Shown one piece after another: positions 8,271 through 15,058 of a stretch of DNA of 21,502 bases. Each line of letters opens with the position of its first letter. The stretch's first letter is position 1. Under the pieces are notes generated by a model, which worked only from the letters and a program-made list of their open reading frames with translations, had not been told where the DNA came from and searched no databases. Both the position numbers and the translations under genes were made by a program. Source of the stretch: a virus; the IMG/VR virus record IMGVR_UViG_3300017971_000831, positions 1-21,502 of that record. One strand, given 5' to 3'.

Positions 8271-8285
8271 AATAATCCATTAATA
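8271..8285 (+). promoter_or_regulatory. Motif AATAATCCAYTAATA, copy 2 (putative phage promoter)
   Basis: AATAATCCATTAATA begins five bases after the glycosyltransferase stop and lies 57 bases before the ATG of the prohead protease. It is identical to copy 3 and differs from copy 1 by one base. No sigma70-like promoter is evident nearby. Confidence 0.55.
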
Positions 8286-8330
8286 TTTTCTAAGTTTAAA
8301 TTGATTCTACTGTGTCCATTGAATTTGTTC

Positions 8331-8336
8331 AAGAGG
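8331..8336 (+). promoter_or_regulatory. Ribosome binding site selecting ATG 8342
   Basis: AAGAGG lies five bases before ATG 8342. An in-frame GTG at 8312 would add ten residues but has no SD, so 8342 is preferred. Confidence 0.6.
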
Positions 8337-8341
8337 ATGAG

Positions 8342-9991
8342 ATGGCATTTTTAAAAGTCGCAAACGCGGTTGTTGTACGTAACTTAAAAGACTGGGAAGA
8401 ATGGGGTGGTGAGTCTTTATTTCATACAAAGACTGCTCAAAAAGAGATTGTCTCAAAATATGAACCAGACAAATATCTTTTAACACATTGCACAATTATC
8501 GCTAGTGTAGATGTTGAAAAGGATAACCCTCATTTTATCACTCCCGAAACTACACGTTTTGTGAACAACAATTATGACGCTTGGGAAAGAGATCTGCTCT
8601 TAGGTTGCTATAAAACATTCATTGGTGCAAACAATTATGTAGAGCATGTGCAGGTTGAAGATTTAGCAAAAGGCAAAGTGATTGATGCTGTTGCGCGAGA
8701 AGTTATCTTTCCTTCAAAGACTGCAAACGAGCGTGAGGCAAAATCGATCTATGTTGACATTTTAGTCGCCACTGATCGAAAACATAAAAAACTTGTTAAA
8801 GATATCGAAGAAGAAAGAACAAATAAACTTTCAATGGGTTGTGCTGTTGCCTTTACGATTTGTTCTAAATGTGGTAATAAGGCAGAAGATACAGTACAGC
8901 TGTGCCGGCATATTAAATATGAAAAGGGAAATAAGTTTTTAGATGATAGCGGGGTTGAGCGCATTGTTGCTGAACTTTGTGGTCATAAAGATGATCCTGA
9001 AAGTGTAAAGTTTATTGATGCAAGTTGGGTGGAGAATCCAGCTTTTACAGGCGCCGTTCTAAATAAGATCTTAATACCTGAAGGTGATAGTTCTGTACAA
9101 GCAAAATTAAAGTCTGCTTTTGAGGTGGGCGCAATTACAGGTATTGAGTCATTACATCTCAAGAAAGTTGCCGGTACTAACTTTTATAAGGTCGCACAAC
9201 CTGAAGATGAACCAGAGCCTGAGCTTGAAGAGGCGGCACCTGAAGAAGAGGTCGCACCTGAAGAAGAGGTCGCACCTGAAGAGCTTGCACCTGAAGAAGA
9301 AGCAATAGAAGAAGTTGAAACACCTGATGAGCTAACTGAGATTTCGGATGAGATGACCTTTGGTGAAGTCAAAGATATTATCAAAAAGAAGTTAAAAGAA
9401 AAAGCCAAGCATGAAATTAAAGAAGAGCTTCTTAGAGAGCTTGAAGAAGAGTTTTCAGAAAGTGAACGCTCCGAAGAATATTTTGAAGAAGAAGGGCACA
9501 CACGAGATACATTAGTTTCTTCTTCAGAGCTAAATACTGTTAAACAAGGCATTCATTATGATGAGAAAATGCCTTTCGATCAATTAGGCTACATTACTGC
9601 CAAGACACGTGAAGAAGCGATCAGTAAATTGTCTACAGTACCCCGCAAAAAGTTTGCTGATTTGTTTTCTAAGTATTTTAGAAGCAGAGAAGGTGCTGAA
9701 GATATACACACTGCTATAAAGATTTTAGCACTTGCTTCACCGAATTCCTGGGAACGTTTAGCAAAGTCGAAAATTTCGGGTAAAGGTGCTGTTCTTCTAT
9801 CTGCTTTCCTTGATTCTCTAATTAAAGCGAATTACGATCAGCGAATTTATATGGCTGCTTTAAATTCTAGTAAGTTTAAGCATAGAGATACATTTAAAGC
9901 ATATTTAAAACGTCTTTTCGGTCGCGAGCTCGAAGCAACTGAACTAAAGAAGGTTGTTCAAGAAGTGGAACGATTCAATCTTTTTAGTTAA
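8342..9991 (+). CDS. Prohead protease fused to acidic and helical scaffold-like tail
   Basis: The product has 549 residues from ATG 8342. Residues 1-245 look like a phage prohead protease: NYVEHVQ (His102), LSMGC (Ser164) and ASWVENPAF (residues 227-235). The His and Ser are the likely catalytic pair of the herpes-protease fold shared by many prohead proteases. A Cys-rich insert follows the Ser: CSKCG (C174, C177), LCRH (C188, H190) and LCGH (C213, H215), possibly binding zinc. Residues 285-370 are extremely acidic with a tandem PEEEVA repeat. The last 160 residues are helical. Such proteases mature the head by cutting scaffold and shell proteins from inside. The long tail suggests a protease-scaffold fusion. 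It is followed by the scaffold-like and capsid genes. The exact peptidase family was not tested. Confidence 0.75.
   Translation: MAFLKVANAVVVRNLKDWEEWGGESLFHTKTAQKEIVSKYEPDKYLLTHCTIIASVDVEKDNPHFITPETTRFVNNNYDAWERDLLLGCYKTFIGANNYVEHVQVEDLAKGKVIDAVAREVIFPSKTANEREAKSIYVDILVATDRKHKKLVKDIEEERTNKLSMGCAVAFTICSKCGNKAEDTVQLCRHIKYEKGNKFLDDSGVERIVAELCGHKDDPESVKFIDASWVENPAFTGAVLNKILIPEGDSSVQAKLKSAFEVGAITGIESLHLKKVAGTNFYKVAQPEDEPEPELEEAAPEEEVAPEEEVAPEELAPEEEAIEEVETPDELTEISDEMTFGEVKDIIKKKLKEKAKHEIKEELLRELEEEFSESERSEEYFEEEGHTRDTLVSSSELNTVKQGIHYDEKMPFDQLGYITAKTREEAISKLSTVPRKKFADLFSKYFRSREGAEDIHTAIKILALASPNSWERLAKSKISGKGAVLLSAFLDSLIKANYDQRIYMAALNSSKFKHRDTFKAYLKRLFGRELEATELKKVVQEVERFNLFS
9236..9303 (+). repeat. 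Tandem in-frame repeat coding PEEEVA
   Basis: GCACCTGAAGAAGAGGTC occurs at 9236-9253 and 9254-9271, then in shorter or diverged form at 9272-9286 and 9287-9303. It lies within the acidic linker of the prohead protease and could vary in copy number by slippage. Confidence 0.85.
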
Positions 9992-10005
9992 TAATCCATT
10001 AATAG
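9990..10005 (+). promoter_or_regulatory. Motif AATAATCCAYTAATA, copy 3 (putative phage promoter)
   Basis: AATAATCCATTAATAG overlaps the stop codon of the protease gene (TAA at 9989-9991). It is followed by a leader of about 100 bases before the scaffold-like gene. It matches copy 2 over all 15 core bases. Confidence 0.55.
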
Positions 10006-10028
10006 TCGAGAACATGATGATTGGTAAC

Positions 10029-10055
10029 GAAATATTATTTCAAAAGTAATATTTC
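10029..10055 (+). repeat. Long AT-rich hairpin in the leader of the scaffold-like gene
   Basis: GAAATATTA (10029-10037) pairs perfectly with TAATATTTC (10047-10055). The stem extends by three more pairs to a CAA loop if a G-U pair is allowed. No U-tract follows. It could stabilise the 5' end of the capsid-operon mRNA or bind a regulator. Confidence 0.55.
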
Positions 10056-10109
10056 ACTAATTTCGAAAAGTTCATTAATTAAGAGATCATCTTATAGAGG
10101 AGTTTAACT

Positions 10110-10883
10110 ATGCGCAAGCGACTTACTCAAAGGAAAAAAGAAGCAGATCAGAAAAAGACTGCTGAACTAACTGATCCGAATCAGTTAGGGAGAGAGGATC
10201 GCGTGAATCCGCCCTTGTCCAAGTATGAAACTCACAAGTTTGTTGAGAATCATCCTCTTCCAGATCTGAAACATGATTGGCAGAAGGACAAGAGGAATGA
10301 AGTGGGCCTTCCAGCACCTATGAAAGAGGCTGCTGTGCGCCAAGCTCGTCAAGAGCGTGATAGGCTAGAAAAAGAAACTAAGAAGAAGGCTGAAGCTTGC
10401 CTCAAGATTGCTGAGATGATCCTGCCAGAAGGTGATGTGAATGTTCAAGAAGATCAGGCAGTTGATCTTATGGATCTTCCGACTGATGCTATTGTCAACA
10501 CATTGCGCAGAAAGTATGAACTCCTCGAAAATATAGAAGCAGCCGCCAAGGAAGCAACCGAAGACAAGGAAGCAACCGAGGAGCAGACAGAAGAGACAAA
10601 AGAAGCTTTCGGTGAAGAAGCTACAGATGCTGAGCTGAAAGAAGAAGAGACGAAGGAAGTCGAAGCAGAAGAGAAGTGTGCAGAAGAAGATGAGATTGAG
10701 ATGTCGGCTGCAGAAGAAGATGAGATCTTAGATCGTATCTTCACAAAAGAGACTTCCGAGAAGAAAGAAGTAAAGAAGGAAGGCGCAAAGAAGCTTGGAA
10801 ATGTGAAGAAAGCGAGCGTCGATAATGATCTTTCAAAGCTTTGGAAGTCAGATCCTGACGTATCCAACGCTTTCGGAATTTAG
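10110..10883 (+). CDS. Highly charged scaffold-like protein
   Basis: This 257-residue protein starts at ATG after AGAGGAG. Residues 1-20 are very basic (MRKRLTQRKKEADQKK). Residues 20-75 are polar with several Pro (NPPLSKYETHKF, GLPAPMKEAA). Residues 75-150 are helical. Residues 145-215 are an almost continuous Glu/Lys/Ala stretch. The tail is Lys-rich and ends DVSNAFGI. Lack of Cys and aromatics, high charge, and position between the prohead protease and the shell genes all fit a scaffolding or internal core protein that is removed or cleaved during maturation. No enzyme motif is present. It could instead be a packaged internal protein. Confidence 0.7.
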   Translation: MRKRLTQRKKEADQKKTAELTDPNQLGREDRVNPPLSKYETHKFVENHPLPDLKHDWQKDKRNEVGLPAPMKEAAVRQARQERDRLEKETKKKAEACLKIAEMILPEGDVNVQEDQAVDLMDLPTDAIVNTLRRKYELLENIEAAAKEATEDKEATEEQTEETKEAFGEEATDAELKEEETKEVEAEEKCAEEDEIEMSAAEEDEILDRIFTKETSEKKEVKKEGAKKLGNVKKASVDNDLSKLWKSDPDVSNAFGI

Positions 10884-10916
10884 TTAGATACTTGTAGTTC
10901 TTTGGTAGAAGCATTC

Positions 10917-10927
10917 GGGAGGTGATC
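10917..10927 (+). promoter_or_regulatory. Near-ideal ribosome binding site before decoration gene
   Basis: GGGAGGTGATC is complementary over its length to the usual 3' tail of 16S rRNA and ends directly before ATG 10928. It decides that start over the in-frame GTG at 10922 and suggests very strong translation. Confidence 0.8.
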
Positions 10928-11536
10928 ATGACGGTCAGTATTCAGGGTGCTGATTACGGGCTTAGAATCCTGTACATCGGCCACCGGAACACCCTCGGCT
11001 TCTTGGACGCGAATGGCTTTTCTAAAGTCAATTTCGTGGCTGGGACTACAATCAACTCCACTCTTTCGACCTCAACTCCCAAGGGCGTGCTCGCGGGTAG
11101 TGTTGCGGTTGTGAAGGGTTCGGATTTGATTGGAAATCCCACTCCGGCAGCTTCACCGGAGCCAGCTGAGCAGCCGCTGGGATTGTTCATCAACGACGCA
11201 GCTGGATACGCATTCCAGTCCACATCAGCTGCGGCATCAGGCAGGGCGCCTTACGTGGACAGCATGGGTACACATGAGGTAAGGTACTACGAGACCAACG
11301 AGCGGGATCAGTACGGTGTGCACACGGCTACGTTGCTCACTTACACCGCAGGCGATCCGCTGTATTGTGACAGCAGATCGGGTCTTTTGACAAACGTAGC
11401 ACCAGATGATCTTTCAACGGCGCCTCCTACGGTGACCAATGGGATCATTGCAGTGGCTTGGAATTGTCCGATCGCGATTCTGACTCGGCCGCCAACCACA
11501 GCTGACACCTCGATGAGAATCGCTTTAAGAGTCTAA
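10928..11536 (+). CDS. Putative capsid decoration/stabilisation protein
   Basis: The product has 202 residues from ATG 10928. It is rich in Gly, Ala, Thr and Ser with beta character and few Lys. It includes SVAVVKGSDLIGNPTPAA, a NDAAGYAFQSTSAAASGRAP region, and LTYTAGDPLYCDSRSGLLTN, which resembles phage head-decoration and capsid-stabilising proteins. The gene sits directly before the major capsid protein, has an exceptional SD, and shares the high GC of that gene, in contrast to most of the window. No signal peptide or catalytic motif is visible. Another possibility is a fibre- or vertex-associated head protein. The role is inferred from neighbourhood and composition. Confidence 0.7.
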   Translation: MTVSIQGADYGLRILYIGHRNTLGFLDANGFSKVNFVAGTTINSTLSTSTPKGVLAGSVAVVKGSDLIGNPTPAASPEPAEQPLGLFINDAAGYAFQSTSAAASGRAPYVDSMGTHEVRYYETNERDQYGVHTATLLTYTAGDPLYCDSRSGLLTNVAPDDLSTAPPTVTNGIIAVAWNCPIAILTRPPTTADTSMRIALRV

Positions 11537-11547
11537 GGAGGACTAAA

Positions 11548-12435
11548 ATGAGTGATCAAGGCCATGGTGAAGTCCTCAGCAATGAGGCTAAAAGCCAGAT
11601 CATCGGGGACCTGATCAAGACCGCCGCAGGGCGGCAGAAGTTGGCAGCCTCGATGATTCAGCCGCTGAGAGCTCGTCGTGACTACACGAGCATCGGCAGA
11701 AAGACCTTCCTGGTTGAGCAGTTGCCTGATGGCGCACTGCCCATCTATGACAGAGACCCGGATGCGGTCGCTTATGTCATTGGTGAGGAAGGTGAAAACG
11801 TGCTGGCTATTCAGAAGCCGCGCAGAGTCATCTTTCCGCTCTTCGAGATCGCGTCGAATCCTGAGATTCCGCTCACACAGGTGAAGGAAAGACGGTACGA
11901 CCTGATCGAAAGAGCACAGGACCTGGCGAAGAGTGAAGTCCAGGCGGAAGAAGACACGAGAGTCTTCGCAGTAATGGACGCCATCCAGGCGGTCGGCTTT
12001 GGCGGTCTTCCGCCCAATCCTGACATCCCGGTGGCAGCTCCTATCACAGGTGATGTACTCGCCGACGCATTTGCGACGATTGAGCGTCATGACCTGAGAG
12101 TTGCGAGACTGTTCTTCAACGCCAAGGACTACACCGACGTGAGGAAGTTTGGCCGTGATATCCTTGATATCGAGAGCCAGGCAACCTTACTGAAGACAGG
12201 CCTGATGGCGAACCTTTGGGGCGCACAGCTGATGGTCAGCAGAATCGTGCCCGTGGGTAAGGTATATGTTTGTGCCGAACCTGAGTTCTTCGGCCGCATT
12301 CCGGTGCGTACGGAACTCACAGTGCTCAGTGCAGACGATCCGAAGGCCCGCACGATTGGGTTCAGCATCTTTGAGAACCTGGGCATTGGTGCTTACAACC
12401 CGTTCGCTCTCACAAGGCTCGACGTCAGCAGGTAG
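11548..12435 (+). CDS. Major capsid protein (HK97-fold type)
   Basis: The 295-residue product starts at ATG after AAGGAGGA. Helical N-terminal residues 1-45 are followed by a beta region with PRRVIFPLFEIASNP (residues 90-104), like the E-loop and P-domain start of HK97-fold shells. A long helix follows (ERRYDLIERAQDLAKSEVQAEED, residues 113-135), resembling the spine helix. LADAFATIERHDLRVARLFFN and KFGRDILDIE then match the A-domain layout seen in such proteins. It is the shell subunit by inference: it follows protease, scaffold-like and decoration-like genes, has the strongest expression signals of the window, and is closed by an intrinsic terminator. GC is about 58% in bases 11581-11640. 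Family by pattern, not by search. Confidence 0.85.
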   Translation: MSDQGHGEVLSNEAKSQIIGDLIKTAAGRQKLAASMIQPLRARRDYTSIGRKTFLVEQLPDGALPIYDRDPDAVAYVIGEEGENVLAIQKPRRVIFPLFEIASNPEIPLTQVKERRYDLIERAQDLAKSEVQAEEDTRVFAVMDAIQAVGFGGLPPNPDIPVAAPITGDVLADAFATIERHDLRVARLFFNAKDYTDVRKFGRDILDIESQATLLKTGLMANLWGAQLMVSRIVPVGKVYVCAEPEFFGRIPVRTELTVLSADDPKARTIGFSIFENLGIGAYNPFALTRLDVSR

Positions 12436-12457
12436 TCAAGCCTAAAGCAGGCAAACT

Positions 12458-12491
12458 AAGAAGACCGCTTTAATCGGCGGTCTTCTTTTTT
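12458..12491 (+). terminator. Rho-independent terminator after the major capsid gene
   Basis: AAGAAGACCGC (12458-12468) pairs with GCGGTCTTCTT (12477-12487) around a short loop, and a T-run extends to 12491. This is an 11-bp stem and a strong intrinsic terminator that ends the capsid operon. Confidence 0.95.
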
Positions 12492-12524
12492 GGTTATATA
12501 TTCAGGTAGCAATTCATTCGAGTA

Positions 12525-12533
12525 TTGTAAAAT
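12525..12533 (+). promoter_or_regulatory. TTGTAAAAT element, possible -10 region
   Basis: TTGTAAAAT lies 24 bases before ATG 12557, just after the capsid terminator where a new promoter is needed. Related elements are at 15050, 17477 and 19205. No good -35 is seen. Confidence 0.35.
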
Positions 12534-12556
12534 ATGTAGGCTTTCCGAACAGATGA

Positions 12557-13063
12557 ATGAACCTGCATTCAAGATTTAGAGTACGCAAGCAACCTAATCT
12601 TCGCGATTGGCGTAAGTTTTTAAATAAGCAAAAGTACTCTGAGTGCCAACTTGTTACCGCTATTAATGCTCGTTATTGGTTAACCGGAAAAATTCTTGGT
12701 CAAGATACTCAACACTATGAAAAGTTAGTTGATCTAGTAGGTGCTCGTCATGGTGCTGCAATAAGTGTTCACCGAGCTTGGAAGCGTTTTGGTATTGATG
12801 TTGCTCAAGAATATAATTACGTTTTTGGCATTGAAGCAGATATGCTTCCTCTTGAGTTAACTGTTTGGCATAAAGCTTATGGCTATCATTCTGTGCTTAT
12901 AATTGATCGAGAAGCTAGATCTGGAGCTGTTCGTATTGCAAATTTTAGTAAAGCAACAAGTATGTATGGTTGGATCTTTTGGGAAGATCTTCAGCATTTC
13001 TTGCAAAAATCTCTAGGCCGCCGAAGTTGGCGTGCCCGAAAGTTCAAATTAGTAAAAGGATAA
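12557..13063 (+). CDS. Putative papain-like/C39-like cysteine protease
   Basis: The 168-residue product starts at ATG 12557 with no clear SD. A candidate triad is visible in the right order for the papain fold: Cys30 in YSECQLVTAINARYW at the start of a helix, His111 in YGYHSVLIIDRE at the start of a beta strand, and Asn129 in VRIANFSK in the next strand. Spacing (81 and 18 residues) fits C39-type peptidases. There is no signal peptide or transporter domain, so it is not a bacteriocin exporter. It opens the accessory block after the capsid terminator. It might process a phage protein, act on a host target or have lost activity. The basic tail (RRSWRARKFK) is of unknown use. Confidence in the gene is high, in the enzyme class moderate. 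Confidence 0.6.
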   Translation: MNLHSRFRVRKQPNLRDWRKFLNKQKYSECQLVTAINARYWLTGKILGQDTQHYEKLVDLVGARHGAAISVHRAWKRFGIDVAQEYNYVFGIEADMLPLELTVWHKAYGYHSVLIIDREARSGAVRIANFSKATSMYGWIFWEDLQHFLQKSLGRRSWRARKFKLVKG

Positions 13064-13066
13064 GCT

Positions 13067-13378
13067 ATGCAGGAAAACATATGCCCTTATCCGCATGGTG
13101 GATTTTTGGAAGGTCCACACCCATGCAGAAAGTGTGGCAAAGAGTTCATTCCAAATTGTTTTCCGCATTATGGTCTTTGTGAAGAATGTTTACCTTCAAC
13201 TGAGCCTTCACCTTGTCCAAGATGCAAAAGCACTAATATTGAAAATTACATAGATGTTAGTACCTGTTTTTGTCGATGTCTTGACTGTGGCGTGAGTACT
13301 CTTAAGTTCTATTATACCCATACAAGTCAGGGAGTATATGCGTGGAACAGAGGAGAAGTTTATAAAAAACCAACGTAA
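13067..13378 (+). CDS. Multi-zinc-ribbon protein with Lar-like C-terminal domain
   Basis: The 103-residue product has four CxxC knuckles: C20/C23, C38/C41, C50/C53 and C71/C74. The second half reads PCPRCKSTN, then CLDCG, then YAWNRGE. This follows the outline of the restriction alleviation protein Lar family: CPxCxS, a second CxxCG, and a terminal AWN-R. Lar-like proteins are common in phages and some counter host type I restriction, though most members are uncharacterised. Here an extra N-terminal zinc pair is fused in front. It follows the protease-like gene after three bases. Whether it protects DNA from restriction is inference. Confidence 0.65.
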   Translation: MQENICPYPHGGFLEGPHPCRKCGKEFIPNCFPHYGLCEECLPSTEPSPCPRCKSTNIENYIDVSTCFCRCLDCGVSTLKFYYTHTSQGVYAWNRGEVYKKPT

Positions 13379-13577
13379 GTTAGTAGAAAGTGAAAAAAGA
13401 GAGAGAATGGCAGCTCCTTATAAAACAGTTGATAAGATCATTGCAATCATAAAGAACCATGTTCCGAAAGAAAACATTCCGCACCTTTTAGCAGATCTTG
13501 CACAAACTCTCACCGAATCTAAAAATCAATCGTATAATGAGACAATATCTCGTATAATAAGACGCTTTAGTGAGTAA
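13338..13577 (+). CDS. Hypothetical small helical protein
   Basis: From ATG 13338 the product is 79 residues and overlaps the previous gene by 41 bases, with GGGAG placed rather close. An inner ATG at 13407 would give a 56-residue form (MAAPYKTVDKIIAIIKNH) without the overlap but with only a purine run upstream. The body is helical (IPHLLADLAQTLTESKNQSYNETISRI). No known motif. The start is uncertain and the function unknown. Confidence 0.55.
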   Translation: MRGTEEKFIKNQRKLVESEKRERMAAPYKTVDKIIAIIKNHVPKENIPHLLADLAQTLTESKNQSYNETISRIIRRFSE

Positions 13578-13582
13578 GCATA

Positions 13583-13861
13583 ATGGTTAGAATCCATTGG
13601 CCCGAACCTGGTTGGCCTCCTGAGAAACATGAGTGTATGTGTGATGAGCGCGATTACCAAATCATTGAGAATGGGAAGCAATATTACCTCCCTCAAGGTT
13701 TCCCATGTCAAAATACAGCAACCCACTGCTTAATTAGCAAGAATACCTATACCTTTTACTGTGAAAGGCATGCGGCGCAAATCTCAGAAGATGCGGGAGA
13801 ACTTGTAGAATTACCCGATTCAACTTTTAGAGTGGAGAAGGATGATCAAAAAGAACATTAA
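13583..13861 (+). CDS. Small Cys/His-rich putative zinc-binding protein
   Basis: This 92-residue protein contains C18, C20, C42, C49, C60 and H63, arranged as HECMC, PCQNTATHC and FYCERH. The last two resemble a small treble-clef or ribbon site. It has no membrane segment. It starts five bases after the previous stop and overlaps the next gene by 20 bases. Function unknown; probably a cytoplasmic accessory protein. Confidence 0.6.
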   Translation: MVRIHWPEPGWPPEKHECMCDERDYQIIENGKQYYLPQGFPCQNTATHCLISKNTYTFYCERHAAQISEDAGELVELPDSTFRVEKDDQKEH

Positions 13862-14195
13862 TCCAGATGCTTATATGTCACGACCAATTGAGAATCTTGT
13901 CTTTTGGTGTGCGAAGCTTGTTGAGAGAATTACTAAAGCGTCTGAGATGTTAGAAGAGCAACCTGAATTAGAAGAGAATCCTGAATTCCAGAAACTTTCA
14001 GATACTGATAGTCAGATGATTCCAGCATATCTTGCAGCTCTTAAACTTCGTGCACAAGAGGTAGTCGAATACGCTGCTAAATTTGGAGTTCTATGCACTG
14101 AAGAAGATGTGCGCGAAAATCCATTTTTAATTGCTGCTGGTCTAATGCATCACATTGGGGCTTTAAACTTTGAGGAAGATGAAGATGACGACTGA
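13842..14195 (+). CDS. Hypothetical helical protein with acidic tail
   Basis: The 117-residue protein has GGAGAAGG directly before its ATG. It is predicted helical by eye (FWCAKLVERITKASEMLEEQ, then AYLAALKLRAQEVVEYAAKF) and ends in a run of acidic residues (FEEDEDDD). It overlaps the genes on both sides, consistent with one operon. No known family is recognised. Confidence 0.65.
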   Translation: MIKKNINPDAYMSRPIENLVFWCAKLVERITKASEMLEEQPELEENPEFQKLSDTDSQMIPAYLAALKLRAQEVVEYAAKFGVLCTEEDVRENPFLIAAGLMHHIGALNFEEDEDDD

Positions 14196-14409
14196 GACGC
14201 AATGGCTTAGTTGTTTCGTTAAGAGATTTGTCCGTAAGAAAGACGCTGATGAAGTTGGGTGCTTTATCTGTCATGTTGAAATTCCAGTCGGCTCCGAATA
14301 CACTTTTGCTGGTAAAGACTACTCCGATTTTAAAACATTCTGCCTAGAGTGCACTGAGCATATTTCAAGAGACTTTGTAATGCGGCTTTTTGAAGAATCT
14401 AGGAGCTGA
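14185..14409 (+). CDS. Small CxxC-CxxC zinc-ribbon protein
   Basis: The product has 74 residues from ATG 14185, chosen because GAGG is nine bases upstream; TTG 14170 and ATG 14179 are alternatives in frame. C26/C29 (GCFICH) and C53/C56 (FCLECTEH) form a likely zinc site around a beta hairpin. Such stand-alone ribbons bind nucleic acid or protein partners. Function unknown. It overlaps the previous gene by 11 bases. Confidence 0.6.
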   Translation: MTTETQWLSCFVKRFVRKKDADEVGCFICHVEIPVGSEYTFAGKDYSDFKTFCLECTEHISRDFVMRLFEESRS

Positions 14410-14411
14410 AG

Positions 14412-14603
14412 ATGGATCTTCAAGAACTTAAAGACTTTGAGCGAATCACCCGCAAACTCGACTGTAAAGAAACATATAAACCTAACACCTATATTTGTCT
14501 ACGTTGTGGTTATTCATATGACAGTGGTTGTTCTGGTACTTATTCTTTTACAGCAAACTTTTGTGGGATTTGCTTGATTGAGGCACAAAATGAAAAGCAA
14601 TAA
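14412..14603 (+). CDS. Small Cys-rich putative zinc-binding protein
   Basis: The 63-residue product has C29/C32 (ICLRCG) and C51/C54 (FCGIC), with extra C18 and C40 between and before them. It starts two bases after the previous stop. It resembles its neighbour at 14185 in size and metal-site layout, so the two may be distant duplicates. Function unknown. Confidence 0.6.
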   Translation: MDLQELKDFERITRKLDCKETYKPNTYICLRCGYSYDSGCSGTYSFTANFCGICLIEAQNEKQ

Positions 14604-14751
14604 ATGCCCAACAGTTCTCACATTAGATGAGCAAATATCTGCAAGTTATCTTTTAGATCGCAAATTATTAAAAGACTTCAGGGAGGCAGTTAATAAATTT
14701 AGAAAGATCTATGATGAGCAAAAAAGAAAGCGTTCTTCGAGATCCGTATAA
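14590..14751 (+). CDS. Small basic helical protein (53 residues)
   Basis: ATG 14590 has GAGG (14580-14583) six bases upstream and overlaps the end of the previous gene by 14 bases. The product is 53 residues: a short N-terminal part with KCPTVLTLDEQ, a helix (ISASYLLDRKLLKDFREAV) and a basic end (EQKRKRSSRSV). It overlaps the next gene by about 38 bases in another frame. Good SD and gap-filling position support it. Function unknown. Confidence 0.5.
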   Translation: MKSNKCPTVLTLDEQISASYLLDRKLLKDFREAVNKFRKIYDEQKRKRSSRSV

Positions 14752-15055
14752 AGTTATTCGTAAAAGAGCTGACGGTTTGCATCCAGTAGGGAAACCTGGT
14801 GGGCATAATCTAGCGTTTTGCCCGACTCTTGAAAAAGCCCGTTTTGTCGCTGCAGCTTTAAATGCTTATTATCATTTCGGTTTTGATTTTGATACAGGGA
14901 GTTCTAGCTCTCAATGTAAATATGATAGGGGTGATTGTTCTCACCCAGAACGCCCCCATGTTATGAATTGTCATCAACAGAATTGCCCTTGGGAAGAACG
15001 CCGTAAAGATGAAGATTGGTGGTTTGGGCATCCTGGACGTTTTAACCAATTGTAA
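14714..15055 (+). CDS. Hypothetical protein with C-terminal Cys/His cluster
   Basis: The product is 113 residues from ATG 14714, or 114 from the adjacent ATG 14711. AGAAAG is the likely SD. Residues 10-55 form a mixed domain (DPYKVIRKRADGLHPVG, ARFVAAALNAYYHF). Residues 68-91 hold C68, C75, H77, C86 and C91 in a spacing suited to zinc (CKYDRGDCSH, NCHQQNC). The end is Trp-rich. Function unknown. Confidence 0.6.
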   Translation: MSKKESVLRDPYKVIRKRADGLHPVGKPGGHNLAFCPTLEKARFVAAALNAYYHFGFDFDTGSSSSQCKYDRGDCSHPERPHVMNCHQQNCPWEERRKDEDWWFGHPGRFNQL

Positions 15056-15058
15056 AAT
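15050..15058 (+). promoter_or_regulatory. TTGTAAAAT element, possible -10 region
   Basis: TTGTAAAAT overlaps the stop of the previous gene and lies 42 bases before ATG 15101. It continues as ACATGT, close to the GTCATGT after the element at 17477. No clear -35 is seen. Confidence 0.35.

Noticed and set aside
9236-9303. Direct repeats as a possible CRISPR array
   Set aside because: The units are back to back, in frame, without spacers, and code for the acidic linker of the protease.
9184-9552. Minus-strand Ser-rich frame
   Set aside because: It is the mirror of the Glu-rich repeat (GAA/GAG reads as TTC/CTC and, in shifted frame, TCT/TCA), so its Ser runs are an artefact.
10454-10867. Minus-strand Ser-rich frame opposite the scaffold-like gene
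   Set aside because: Same reason: antisense of Glu/Lys-rich codons, no upstream signals.
11533-12090. Long open frame on the minus strand opposite the major capsid gene (185 codons)
   Set aside because: It lies wholly across the capsid gene, has no SD in a sensible place and has a composition typical of an antisense shadow in a GC-rich gene.
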